Positions 8,653-16,203 of a stretch of 45,711 bases of DNA are shown in pieces. The stretch is from assembly GCA_964584325.1 (NCBI GenBank), contig CAZOZP010000027.1:1-45711 (forward strand), read 5' to 3'. The first letter of the stretch is position 1, and every line of letters starts with the position of its first letter. Source of the stretch: CAZOZP01 sp964584325 (GTDB lineage: Bacteria > Bacteroidota > Ignavibacteria > Ignavibacteriales > Melioribacteraceae). The notes under the pieces were generated by a model that made no database searches, was not told where the DNA came from, and saw nothing but the letters and a program-made list of their open reading frames with translations. The position numbers and the translations under genes are program-made.

Positions 8653-9996
8653 TTATTTCCCCATTTGTACAAATAATAAAACAACTGTTGCGACGCTTCC
8701 GATAATTGAAGCTATACTACCTACCTGAGAGAGGTAATAGTTAAAATTCCTTACCGGTTCTTTTGGCACCCAGATAAAATCGCCGGGTTCAATTTCTATA
8801 CTGCTGTCATCATCCATCAAATACCAGGTTCGAGTGGTTCCCTTTATCAGATATACTTCGTCCTTGGCCGATTCCCCTATTCCTTTTGCAAGACTAATGT
8901 AATAGTTAAAGCCTTCGCCTTTTCTATAAGCTGCATAACCGGGTTCGGCTACTTGTCCGAATACATAAACCATATTTAGCTTTTCAGGTATATTGATGTT
9001 ATCGCCGCTTCTTACAAGGAAATTTCCTGCCGCGGTTCCGTCTTTCATCACCTCATAAAAATCTATGTTTCCGTTTCCGCGGGAAAGTCTAAGCTGGTTA
9101 TCAACTTCAAAAAACAACGAGTCTTCGGCTTCAAGTCTCGACATACGGTTCATAAGAAGTTTTTCCATTGCAGGACTAAAAAACGTGCTTTCAAATACAT
9201 TACTGCCTCTTATTAATTCGGCTCGGTTAAGGTCTGCCGTTTCTTTAAATCCGCCGACTTTCTTAATTACTTCCCTTAAAGTGGTGCTGTCTTTTGTTAT
9301 ATACACTCTGCCCGGCATTGCAACTTCTCCGGAAACCGTTACTGAGTATGAACGGCGCATGTTCTCTTCGGCTAAAATTCTAATTCTGTCGCCGTTTTTA
9401 AGTAACGGATTATCGGATATTTTTATTGTAATAACATCCTCGGAATTTCCTGAATAACTTAATCTGGATATCTCAGCCTCTGTTACATTTTCATAAGCGG
9501 AATTAATTCCGCCTGCAAACAGTATGGCATCTGAAAGTTTATCGCCTTCAACGAACTGAAATTTCTTTGGTGAATTTACTGCACCGGAAATGTCAATGAA
9601 TGTATTATGAAGGTTATCGTAAGGAAATACTATAATATCATCGTTCTTAAGATATGGGTTATTGCTGAAATCGCCTGTTAAACGAAACTTTGCCAAATCA
9701 ATGAATTTCACTTCTCCGTTGGCTCTAATCAGTTTTACATTTCTATCGGCGTAAAACTCGGGGGCAACAGCATTCCTGTTGCTGGTATATAAACGTGATA
9801 TAAACTGATCGACTCTTTCTGTAGATGAGGCCGGGTATGATCCTTTAAGTATAAATCCGCCACTGATGGTTACACTTATTGTTGTAAGCGGGTCCATACC
9901 TGATGAGAACATACTGCTTTGATTCTGCTGCTGATTGAATTGCGCAAAAACGGAAACATTCAACAGAATTAATGTAATTATCAGTATTTTTTTCAT
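8653..9996 (-). CDS. SLBB-domain polysaccharide export protein (Wza-like)
   Basis: A 447-residue secreted protein. It has a signal peptide (MKKILIITLILLNVSVFAQ, cleavage near residue 19, no lipobox Cys) followed by SLBB beta-grasp repeats at about residues 42-124, 132-208, 217-290 and 345-400. Their signatures are DISGAVNSPKKFQFVEGDKL, VSGEVAMPGRVYI and VFGQVAEPGYAAY. A hydrophobic C-terminal helix (about residues 424-444) may form the outer-membrane segment, as the Wza C-terminal helix does. It is probably the periplasmic/outer-membrane channel for the polymer. Its base composition resembles the core genome, unlike the neighbouring chain-length gene, so the composition boundary falls at this gene's 3' end. 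Confidence 0.87.
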   Translation of the reverse strand: MKKILIITLILLNVSVFAQFNQQQNQSSMFSSGMDPLTTISVTISGGFILKGSYPASSTERVDQFISRLYTSNRNAVAPEFYADRNVKLIRANGEVKFIDLAKFRLTGDFSNNPYLKNDDIIVFPYDNLHNTFIDISGAVNSPKKFQFVEGDKLSDAILFAGGINSAYENVTEAEISRLSYSGNSEDVITIKISDNPLLKNGDRIRILAEENMRRSYSVTVSGEVAMPGRVYITKDSTTLREVIKKVGGFKETADLNRAELIRGSNVFESTFFSPAMEKLLMNRMSRLEAEDSLFFEVDNQLRLSRGNGNIDFYEVMKDGTAAGNFLVRSGDNINIPEKLNMVYVFGQVAEPGYAAYRKGEGFNYYISLAKGIGESAKDEVYLIKGTTRTWYLMDDDSSIEIEPGDFIWVPKEPVRNFNYYLSQVGSIASIIGSVATVVLLFVQMGK

Positions 9997-10073
9997 AATC
10001 CAATTGTTGTATTAATTATAAATTAGTAATTTTTTTCTATCCAGTTACCAAATCTTCATTAAAATATAATCTC

Positions 10074-10155
10074 TGTCATTCTGAGCGAAGCGAAGAATCT
10101 AATTCCAAATTTTCAATGAGATTCTTCACTAAACTTCGTTTCGTTCAGAATGACA
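10074..10155. repeat. Imperfect palindromic intergenic repeat
   Basis: The left arm TGTCATTCTGAGCGAAGCGA begins at 10074 and continues with AGAATCT to 10100. The right arm, ending at 10155 with TCAGAATGACA, is its near reverse complement (AGATTCTTCACT near 10119-10130, then CGTTTCGTTCAGAATGACA). The outer 11 bases pair perfectly and the inner part pairs with a few differences and an insertion. The element lies in the 234-base gap between the export gene and rmlB and codes for nothing. It can form a long hairpin in RNA read in either direction. GTCATTCTGAGCGAAGCGAAG-type palindromes are familiar as dispersed intergenic repeats in several bacterial groups (recalled, not searched). Confidence 0.8.
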
Positions 10156-10230
10156 CATTTCATATACAACTTAAACTCATAACGAGCTGATCTTCAATTT
10201 CTTTTTTTGCTGATTCGGATAAATACATTT

Positions 10231-11244
10231 CTACCTGTTACCGTAAAGTGTATTGTAATATTTCTGGTACTCACCGGAAACAATTCTCCCCCACCATTCT
10301 TTGTTGGCAAGGTACCATTCAACTGTTTTTACAATTGCCTGCTCAAAATTATGCTCGGGTTTCCAGCCAAGTTCATTCTGAATTTTAGATGAATCTATTG
10401 CATAACGCCTATCATGCCCGGGTCTGTCTTTTACATATTCTATTAAATCTTCAGATTTGCCTAAAATATTAAGAATAAGCTTAACAATATCAATATTCTT
10501 CATTTCCCTGCTAGCACCAATGTTGTAAACTTCGCCGGGAGTTCCTTTTTCCAAAACAAGATTTGCAGCATTGTTGTGGTCTAAAACATAGATCCAGTCG
10601 CGAACATTCAGTCCATCGCCATATACAGGCAGTTTCTTTCCGTTTAGTGCATTAATTATCATAAGGGGAATTAACTTTTCGGGGAATTGAAGCGGCCCAT
10701 AATTATTTGAGCATCTCGTAATTACTACCGGCATGCCGTAAGTGTGCCAAAATGCCGAAACCATCATATCTGCGGCACCTTTACTGGAAGAGTAAGGACT
10801 GTTGGGAGAAAGCGGAGTTTTTTCAGTGAAAAGTCCTTCTGCTCCTAAACTGCCGTAAACTTCATCTGTGGATATCTGAAGGAATCTCTCAACTTCGTGC
10901 CTTCTTGCGGCTTCCAGCAAAATGTTTGTACCTATAACATTTGTCTGATAAAATATTCCTGAACCAAGAATGCTGCGGTCAACGTGACTTTCAGCGGCAA
11001 AGTTGACTACATAATTAATTTTATATTTAGTGAAGATATATTCAACCAATTCTGCGTTGCATATATCACCTTTAATAAATTCGTAGTTCTTACTGCTTTC
11101 GGCTTCTCGAAGATTTTCCAGATTGCCGGCGTAAGTTAGTTTATCAAGGTTGATGATTCTTACATCATCTCTATCCTTAAGTGTTTTAAGGACATAATTA
11201 CTGCCGATAAATCCGGCACCGCCTGTAACTAAAATTTTTCTCAT
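10231..11244 (-). CDS. rfbB: dTDP-glucose 4,6-dehydratase
   Basis: A 337-residue extended short-chain dehydrogenase of standard RmlB length. It has the NAD-binding GGAGFIGSNY (residues 8-17), AAESHVDRSI, the active-site STDEVYG (Thr-Asp-Glu of the dehydratase), the catalytic YSSSK pair and RCSNNYGPLQFPEKLIP. VYGDGLNVRDWIYV and RPGHDRRYAID in the C-terminal half are the dTDP-sugar-binding regions. It converts dTDP-glucose to the 4-keto-6-deoxy sugar used for rhamnose and other deoxysugars. No rmlA, rmlC or rmlD is in the window, so the later steps lie elsewhere. It follows the outer-membrane protein gene with a one-base gap. Synonym rmlB. Confidence 0.97.
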   Translation of the reverse strand: MRKILVTGGAGFIGSNYVLKTLKDRDDVRIINLDKLTYAGNLENLREAESSKNYEFIKGDICNAELVEYIFTKYKINYVVNFAAESHVDRSILGSGIFYQTNVIGTNILLEAARRHEVERFLQISTDEVYGSLGAEGLFTEKTPLSPNSPYSSSKGAADMMVSAFWHTYGMPVVITRCSNNYGPLQFPEKLIPLMIINALNGKKLPVYGDGLNVRDWIYVLDHNNAANLVLEKGTPGEVYNIGASREMKNIDIVKLILNILGKSEDLIEYVKDRPGHDRRYAIDSSKIQNELGWKPEHNFEQAIVKTVEWYLANKEWWGRIVSGEYQKYYNTLYGNR

Positions 11245-11245
11245 A

Positions 11246-11950
11246 TTAATAACTAAATATTCCTATGTAAATTCCTGTTTGAATGAACAATGCTTTAGAA
11301 TTTATTCCTGACGGCATTTCTTTCAGCTCTATTCCGTTATCTGCTTCCCATCTCGAATATACAGGTATTTGATAACCCGCTCCTACTCTTGCCGCAAAGA
11401 AAGTTGAGAACTGATAATCGAAGTTTATAATTGGTGTAATGTGGTAGTATTCGTTTGTAAGAGTTATGCTTTTATTCGGAGAAGAAAAGATTTCATTAAG
11501 TTTAACAGCACCGGTATTCCGATAAAGATTTATATCTGTTTGTCCGGAACCTATAACCGCACCAGCAGAAAGTCCTAGTTTCCTCATCGGATGAAATGTA
11601 TATTCAAAAGAAACACCCCAGGTAGAAAGATTATATTCTGATTCAGTATCGATATTTCCTGCTTTACCATCTGAAGACGATGATTCTGTTGTGGTTTGAA
11701 CGCCTATTCTCAAATCCGGAAGGAAGTTCAGATACCCGTAGAAATTAAATCCATAGGTAAAAAATCCTTCTTTTGCTAATTGAGGCATACCGAAATCTGC
11801 TAAAGTTTTATTCAGCTCGGTATATTCGGGAACCGTCCACCCGGGATTAATGCCAATTCCCAGACTGAACTTAGACATTACAAAAGATTCTTCCTGCCCA
11901 ATTATTAACCCGGCAGCAATAAAAAACAATAAGAATATTCTTTTCATCAT
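11246..11950 (-). CDS. Predicted outer-membrane beta-barrel protein, function unknown
   Basis: A 234-residue exported protein. It has a signal peptide (MMKRIFLLFFIAAGLIIG, cut before QEES) followed by alternating polar and hydrophobic strands rich in Tyr, Phe and Gly, such as FFTYGFNFYGYLNF, GVSFEYTFHP and FAARVGAGYQIPVYSRW. It ends in an aromatic residue (IFSY), a common barrel C-terminus. This fits a small eight- to ten-stranded outer-membrane barrel. No catalytic motif is visible and I do not recognise a named family. It lies one base upstream of rmlB and is probably cotranscribed, so a role linked to the surface polysaccharide is possible but unproven. Initiation at Met2 is equally possible. 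Confidence 0.6.
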   Translation of the reverse strand: MMKRIFLLFFIAAGLIIGQEESFVMSKFSLGIGINPGWTVPEYTELNKTLADFGMPQLAKEGFFTYGFNFYGYLNFLPDLRIGVQTTTESSSSDGKAGNIDTESEYNLSTWGVSFEYTFHPMRKLGLSAGAVIGSGQTDINLYRNTGAVKLNEIFSSPNKSITLTNEYYHITPIINFDYQFSTFFAARVGAGYQIPVYSRWEADNGIELKEMPSGINSKALFIQTGIYIGIFSY

Positions 11951-11990
11951 CAGTTTTTTTTAGTCTGCCAAAGATAATTAAAACAAGACT

Positions 11991-12035
11991 AAAAAAAAAT
12001 AAAAACACCTGCCCGGTTATTATTTTTTGGCCAGG
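11991..12035 (-). terminator. Probable intrinsic terminator of the Rpn-family gene
   Basis: On the minus strand CCTGGCC (12035-12029) can pair with GGGCAGG (12014-12008), with one mismatch and a 14-base loop. A T-rich tract follows: five T, one A, then nine T (12005-11991). The upstream arm lies inside the last codons of the Rpn-family gene and the loop includes its stop codon. Seen directly; activity is inferred. Confidence 0.55.
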
Positions 12036-12934
12036 CGGCTTTGTAATTCTTTTAGAGATATTCCGGCAATTTTTGCAGCAAGCTGCAGATTTCCGGTTTC
12101 CTTGAATACTTCTATTCCTGATTCGATTTTTCCTTCTATTTTTCCTTCTATTTTTCCTTCTATTTTTCCTTCTGCTTTTCCTTCTGCTTTTCCTTCTGCT
12201 TTTCCTTCGGTTTTAGCCCAATTAATCCAGGATATTCTGTCATGTTCAGCTTTTTGTCTTGCTTCTATTTCCCACATTAATTTATCATTTGCCGTAACTT
12301 CGAAAAATTTATTAATCGCTTCCATGATTTCCTCCGTTTCTTGTATTTCAATTGGCAAAAGATTTATATCTTCCAGTATCTCATCTCCAAATTTGAGAAA
12401 ATATAACCACTTTTCAAAGTCAGTCATTTTTCCTCGGTTTTTATTTCTGTCAAACTTAATTAATTCTATAATTTGAATTTCTGTCAGATTACAAAACTCA
12501 TTATTACTCCTTATGTTTTTGTATCGATAAACATTATGGAGATTTTTTTCATCTGGCAATAAAATACTATCCCCGATAATTGCTATTGTAATTATTCGTG
12601 GCAACTTAGAATAATCTTCCCCTTTTTTTAACTTGCTACAAAGCATTTTGCTATTATAAAATATCATCCTGTTTTTGAAAAACTCAGTTGTATTAAGCTG
12701 AACCTCAATATTAATAAGTCTGCCATCAGAATCTGTGGCTTTAATATCCATTATTATTGTCTTTTCATTAATAGTTTTCTCTTCGGAAAAAGGATTAAGT
12801 AGTTTTAAGTCTATGATTTCTTTTTCACCAAATTCTCTTAAAATTGAGTTCAAAAGATGTTTAAGGCGCTTCTTGCTCCCTTCACCTCCGAATATTGCTC
12901 TAAATATTATATCATTAATCATACGAAACCTCAT
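12020..12934 (-). CDS. Rpn family PD-(D/E)XK nuclease-like protein
   Basis: A 304-residue protein starting at ATG 12934 behind a G-rich ribosome site (AGGGGGCAAA). The N-terminus RMINDIIFRAIFG matches the NDxxFKxIFG opening of Rpn/PDDEXK_2 proteins. A nuclease core follows, with Asp63 in IIMDIKATD and Glu77-x-Gln79 in INIEVQ, and an aromatic-rich segment with FYNSKML. The C-terminus contains seven tandem EGK(A/I) tetrapeptides, then a helical tail (GNLQLAAKIAGISLKELQ). Known Rpn proteins are DNA endonucleases that promote RecA-independent recombination, and many genomic copies are annotated as putative transposases. It stands alone between terminators. No target-site duplication or inverted repeats were seen around it. 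Confidence 0.88.
   Translation of the reverse strand: MRFRMINDIIFRAIFGGEGSKKRLKHLLNSILREFGEKEIIDLKLLNPFSEEKTINEKTIIMDIKATDSDGRLINIEVQLNTTEFFKNRMIFYNSKMLCSKLKKGEDYSKLPRIITIAIIGDSILLPDEKNLHNVYRYKNIRSNNEFCNLTEIQIIELIKFDRNKNRGKMTDFEKWLYFLKFGDEILEDINLLPIEIQETEEIMEAINKFFEVTANDKLMWEIEARQKAEHDRISWINWAKTEGKAEGKAEGKAEGKIEGKIEGKIEGKIESGIEVFKETGNLQLAAKIAGISLKELQSRLAKK
12125..12208 (-). repeat. 12-bp in-frame tandem repeat (EGKA/EGKI)
   Basis: Seven head-to-tail 12-base units lie inside the Rpn-family gene. On the plus strand they read as four copies ending in CTATTTTTC-type units and three CTGCTTTTC-type units, and they encode EGKA three times and EGKI four times. The two sequence types sit in separate blocks, which suggests recent copying by slippage or unequal exchange. 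Change in unit number keeps the reading frame. Confidence 0.9.
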
Positions 12935-13071
12935 TTTGCCCCCTATATTTTAGAAATAATTCAACCCTTTTTAAATATAAGAGACTGCATAATAAAAATC
13001 CAGTTCTATTAATTGAATCTATATTTGTTATGCATCGTGAATGCCTTTACTGTATTAAATTTCACAATATA

Positions 13072-13108
13072 TAATAACAAAAAAGCCCCCATAATATTTG
13101 GGGGCTTT
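13072..13108 (-). terminator. Intrinsic terminator of the glnK-amt-porin operon
   Basis: On the minus strand AAAGCCCCC (13108-13100) pairs perfectly with GGGGGCTTT (13090-13082) around a nine-base AT loop. The stem runs into six T residues followed by GTTATTAT. It lies about 35 bases after the stop codon of the TorF-like gene, so it is the natural end of that transcript. The 208-base gap up to the Rpn-family gene shows nothing else recognisable. Confidence 0.88.
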
Positions 13109-13142
13109 CGTTCTTTAAGAGATCCTGTATGAAGAGAAGTAA

Positions 13143-13847
13143 TTATAAACTAACTCCAAAAACGAGTGCTGAAACTTCCTGATTCGGATTAACTATCCAG
13201 GAAGCAAAAACCGGTAGTGAAAAATTTTCTGTTATTTTGATTTCCTTTGTAGCTGTAACTCCAATATTGATAACATTAAACTTTTCCGTTCCATAATAAA
13301 CTGCCTTTTCTCCGCCCGGAGTCATTCCAAGAAAGAAATTCAGACCAACATCTTCAACTGTCGCTGAATAACCAATTTCTGCATAGAATGTGTTGTCTTC
13401 ATCATTAAACACATTAACGGCAAGCAGGAGAGACACAGGAAGTTTTTCCGGGCCGCTGTATCCTAATGAAGCTTCTACAACGTGAGGCGATCCTTTCTTG
13501 TCATCGAAATTTCCGAATTTTCCTTTAGATGCATAATAATAATCAGTAACACCTAAGGTGAATGCACCTGAAGCAGAAGTCTCAACTGTATATGAAGCAT
13601 AAATATCCTGCTCAGATAATACTGAAGCAGCATTTCCTATTGAATAGGCGCCCCAGGTACCGAAGGTAAACCCGCCGTAACTGAATTCGAGTGTCGGCTG
13701 AAAGCTTGGAGCGTTTTCACCTGCTTCTGCACCTCTCCAAATATAGCGGCTGACTACATCTGCACCCAAACCTATTTCCTGAGCATTAATGCTTTCTGTA
13801 AGGATAACTGTTGCCAGGATTGCAAAAAGTAACATTGATTTTTTCAT
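13143..13847 (-). CDS. TorF/Gcw-type putative outer-membrane porin
   Basis: The preferred start is ATG 13847 (MKKSMLLFAILATVILTES), because it begins a clear signal peptide ending at INAQ and follows a GGAG ribosome site. A longer frame from 13889 adds 14 residues without these features. The mature protein opens with GLGADVVSRYIWRG, the signature start of the TorF/Gcw_chp outer-membrane family. It continues with beta-strand-like stretches (YGGFTFGTWGAYSIGN, FTLGVTDYYYA) to a C-terminal VFGVSL. It is probably a barrel in the outer membrane; solutes are not established for the family. It is the last gene of an operon with glnK and amt and sits just before their terminator, so a part in uptake of ammonium or other nitrogen compounds is a reasonable guess. 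Confidence 0.78.
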   Translation of the reverse strand: MKKSMLLFAILATVILTESINAQEIGLGADVVSRYIWRGAEAGENAPSFQPTLEFSYGGFTFGTWGAYSIGNAASVLSEQDIYASYTVETSASGAFTLGVTDYYYASKGKFGNFDDKKGSPHVVEASLGYSGPEKLPVSLLLAVNVFNDEDNTFYAEIGYSATVEDVGLNFFLGMTPGGEKAVYYGTEKFNVINIGVTATKEIKITENFSLPVFASWIVNPNQEVSALVFGVSL

Positions 13848-13913
13848 ATTTTCTCCGTTTATTGTATGAATTTTTATCTGCCCGGTCAAAAGACCGGGCT
13901 AAATATAACTATT

Positions 13914-15164
13914 TTAAGATACTCTTTCAAAATCAGGATAACCTTCCATGCCGTGCTCTCCAATATCCAGTCCGCCTATCTCTTCTTCCGGACTAACTCT
14001 TATTCCCATTGTCTTTTTCAGGGCAAACCATATTATTCCTGATGAAGCTACTGTAAATAGTCCTACTCCGCCAACACCGGCAAGCTGATTTAAGAATTGT
14101 CCGAAACCTGCCTTTGCACCGAATATCCCAACAGCAAGAGTACCGAAAATGCCGCATACAAGATGTACAGACAATGCACCAACCGGGTCATCAACTTTTA
14201 TTTTGTCAAAGAAGATAACCGAAAATACTACGATTACACCGGAAATTGCTCCTATGATTATTGAATCTGCCGGACTCATCTGATCTGCTCCGGCTGTTAT
14301 TCCTACCAGTCCGGCAAGTATTCCGTTCAAAGCCATCGAAAGATCAGGCTTCTTTGAAAATACCCAGGATGTTATTGCTGCTGATACTGCACCTGCCGCT
14401 GCTGCCAATGATGTTGTTACAAGAACAAGTGAAACCAAAGCCGGATCAGCACTTAAAACAGAACCTCCGTTGAAACCAAACCAACCTAACCAGAGCATGA
14501 ATACACCTAAGGTTGCCAGTGACATATTATGCCCCGGTATCGGTTGAATACGGTTGCTAACGTATTTTCCTATTCTTGGGCCCAAGAATAGAATTCCTGT
14601 TAATGCACCCCATCCGCCTACTGAATGAACGAATGTTGATCCTGCAAAATCATAGAACCCAAGAGACTTTAACCAGCCTCCGCCCCAGCCCCACATTCCT
14701 GTCATTGGATAGCTGAGCCCCACGAATAAGACGGTAAACACTAAGAACGAATTAAGTTTTATTCTTTCAGCAACTGCTCCTGAAACAATTGTTGCTGCTG
14801 TTGCCGCAAACATTCCCTGAAAGAGGAAATCAGTCCAATAAGTATAGCCTGGATTATAAGCAGAAGTCAATCCGTCAGCACCCGTGCCTATGCCAAATCC
14901 GGCAAATCCGAACAAGGCTCCTGCAAAGTCTGCTCCCGGATACATTAGGTTAAATCCGAAGAAAGCATACATAAGCAATCCGATTGCGGGAATAATTGTA
15001 TTCTTAAATAAGATATTTACATTGTTTTTTGCTCTTGTAAGTCCTGTTTCCAATGAAGCAAATCCAAGATGCATTATAAACACCAATCCGGTTGCTATCA
15101 TCATCCATAAATTATTTATCGTGAACAGGTTATTGGTAATTTGTACAGTAAGTTCATTTTCCAT
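13914..15164 (-). CDS. amt: Ammonium transporter
   Basis: A 416-residue Amt/Mep/Rh channel with 11 predicted membrane helices. It has the family signature GFASLETGLTRAKN (residues 34-47), the pore helix FLFQGMFAATAATIVSGAVA, and the twin pore histidines His180 (FVHSVGGWGALTG) and His334 (LSVHLVCGIFGTL). GWFGFNGGS lies near 227-235. The C-terminal tail EEIGGLDIGEHGMEGYPDF is the cytosolic segment that contacts PII proteins. It imports ammonium across the inner membrane and is normally blocked by unmodified PII. A GAGGAG ribosome site precedes the ATG. It lies 15 bases after the PII gene. Confidence 0.97.
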   Translation of the reverse strand: MENELTVQITNNLFTINNLWMMIATGLVFIMHLGFASLETGLTRAKNNVNILFKNTIIPAIGLLMYAFFGFNLMYPGADFAGALFGFAGFGIGTGADGLTSAYNPGYTYWTDFLFQGMFAATAATIVSGAVAERIKLNSFLVFTVLFVGLSYPMTGMWGWGGGWLKSLGFYDFAGSTFVHSVGGWGALTGILFLGPRIGKYVSNRIQPIPGHNMSLATLGVFMLWLGWFGFNGGSVLSADPALVSLVLVTTSLAAAAGAVSAAITSWVFSKKPDLSMALNGILAGLVGITAGADQMSPADSIIIGAISGVIVVFSVIFFDKIKVDDPVGALSVHLVCGIFGTLAVGIFGAKAGFGQFLNQLAGVGGVGLFTVASSGIIWFALKKTMGIRVSPEEEIGGLDIGEHGMEGYPDFERVS

Positions 15165-15179
15165 TTTGGGCTCCTCTTA

Positions 15180-15518
15180 TTAAATTACATTTTCGCCGGA
15201 TTCTTCGGTTCGGATTCTAATAACTTCATCTATTGTGGAGATGAAGATTTTTCCGTCGCCGATTTCACCGGTTTTAGAATATTTAATTATTATCTCTACT
15301 GCCAACTCAAGCATCTGATCTTTGCAGATTAAATCAATCTTCACTTTCGGTACGAAATTAAGACTGTACTCTGAACCACGATAAACTTCTTTGTGGCCTT
15401 TCTGCCTGCCGTATCCTCTTACTTCCGAAACCGTAATCCCGGTGAATCCGGCTTCCTGGAGAGCGGTATGAACATCATCCAGTTTAAAAGGACGAATGAT
15501 TGCTTCAACTTTTTTCAT
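15180..15518 (-). CDS. glnK: PII nitrogen regulatory protein (GlnK/GlnB)
   Basis: A 112-residue PII protein of normal length. The N-terminus MKKVEAIIRPFKLDDV is followed by the T-loop with GYGRQKGHKEVYRG and Tyr51 (SEYSLNFVPK), the site that is uridylylated in many bacteria. KYSKTGEIGDGKIFI is the B-loop that binds ATP/ADP, and VIRIRTEE the C-loop. PII trimers sense 2-oxoglutarate and adenylate nucleotides and gate ammonium transporters. Position just upstream of amt points to GlnK rather than GlnB. A strong CGGAGGAAG ribosome site precedes the start. Whether Tyr51 is modified here is unknown. Confidence 0.96.
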   Translation of the reverse strand: MKKVEAIIRPFKLDDVHTALQEAGFTGITVSEVRGYGRQKGHKEVYRGSEYSLNFVPKVKIDLICKDQMLELAVEIIIKYSKTGEIGDGKIFISTIDEVIRIRTEESGENVI

Positions 15519-15610
15519 TTACTTCCTCCGTTTTATTAGTTTCATTTTCGTTAATGCCTTATTTTTTTAGTTATTTTTTCGTGTTAGTATTATTTATTTT
15601 TGTTGTTGTT

Positions 15611-15640
15611 AAAATACAACAGCAAATATACTCTTGTCAA
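15611..15640 (-). promoter_or_regulatory. Candidate promoter upstream of glnK
   Basis: In the 228-base gap before glnK the minus strand has TTGACA (15640-15635) and TATTTT (15616-15611), 18 bases apart. An overlapping TATATTTG (15630-15623) matches the TAnnTTTG -7 element of Bacteroidota primary sigma factors. No sigma-54 type GG/GC pair was found. Both readings are pattern matches in AT-rich DNA and could be chance. Confidence 0.3.
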
Positions 15641-15746
15641 GATAAATATTTACTTTTTTCTTGCCTTTAACGTCTTTTAGCTAATTTTTTTAGGCTGCGA
15701 TTGGGTTTTGTGATTGATTTAGAAGCTTATTCCGGTTTTCTATTAA

Positions 15747-16202
15747 TTATTCTAAGCCAAACAATCTCTTGATTTCATCATTATTTATTTCTTTCTGGAG
15801 GTCTTCTTCTGCAGTTTTCTTCTTTTTTACGGCTAATTTTTCTGCAAATTCATCGCTTGAAATAGTTTCGCAGGAACATTTCTTTCCGAATTGAGCAAGA
15901 TTAAAATCTGAAGTGATAAGTGAGATATTTCTTGGATTAGGTGAGCGTCCTATATGGACTTTTATACAGTTGTCTGCAGTATCATTATATGAATACAATA
16001 TTTTAATTTTTCCTGCTCTGATACTTTCTTTAGGATAACCATCAAGGAAAAGAGATACTTCCGTTTTTGAATTCGCAAAATACCTTTCCAGCATTAAGGC
16101 TAGTTTCTCTCTTGCTATTTGTTTGTCATCTTTTGGCAGGTTCTGAAGATGCTTGATTTTTCCTAATAAATTATTACCGTCAATAACGCAATACTGTTTC
16201 AT
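15747..16202 (-). CDS. NYN-domain protein (YacP-like PIN-fold RNase)
   Basis: A 151-residue cytosolic protein that opens with YCVIDGNNLLGK, the D-G-N-N motif of NYN/YacP proteins. It continues with SLFLDGYP, the acidic DTADNCIKVHI and LITSDFNLAQFG. Together these supply the conserved aspartates of the PIN-like metal site. A Lys/Glu-rich C-terminal tail follows (about residues 122-151). Bacillus YacP (Rae1) is a ribosome-associated RNase, and other members are of unknown function. The start codon lies one base after the lptD stop, so the two genes are probably cotranscribed, although no functional link to LptD is known. Confidence 0.8.
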   Translation of the reverse strand: MKQYCVIDGNNLLGKIKHLQNLPKDDKQIAREKLALMLERYFANSKTEVSLFLDGYPKESIRAGKIKILYSYNDTADNCIKVHIGRSPNPRNISLITSDFNLAQFGKKCSCETISSDEFAEKLAVKKKKTAEEDLQKEINNDEIKRLFGLE

Positions 16203-16203
16203 T

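Noticed and set aside
12125..12208. Short CRISPR-like array
   Set aside because: The 12-base units are directly adjacent with no spacers and are coding repeats.
12027..12476. 149-residue plus-strand frame with FPS(I/A) repeats
   Set aside because: It is the antisense image of the EGK repeat and the Rpn-family coding region.
12020..12934. Complete transposable element around the Rpn-family gene
   Set aside because: No terminal inverted repeats or flanking direct repeats were seen; Rpn proteins also occur as resident genes.
15519..15746. Sigma-54 promoter for the glnK-amt operon
   Set aside because: No GG-N10-GC pair with suitable flanks was found on the minus strand.
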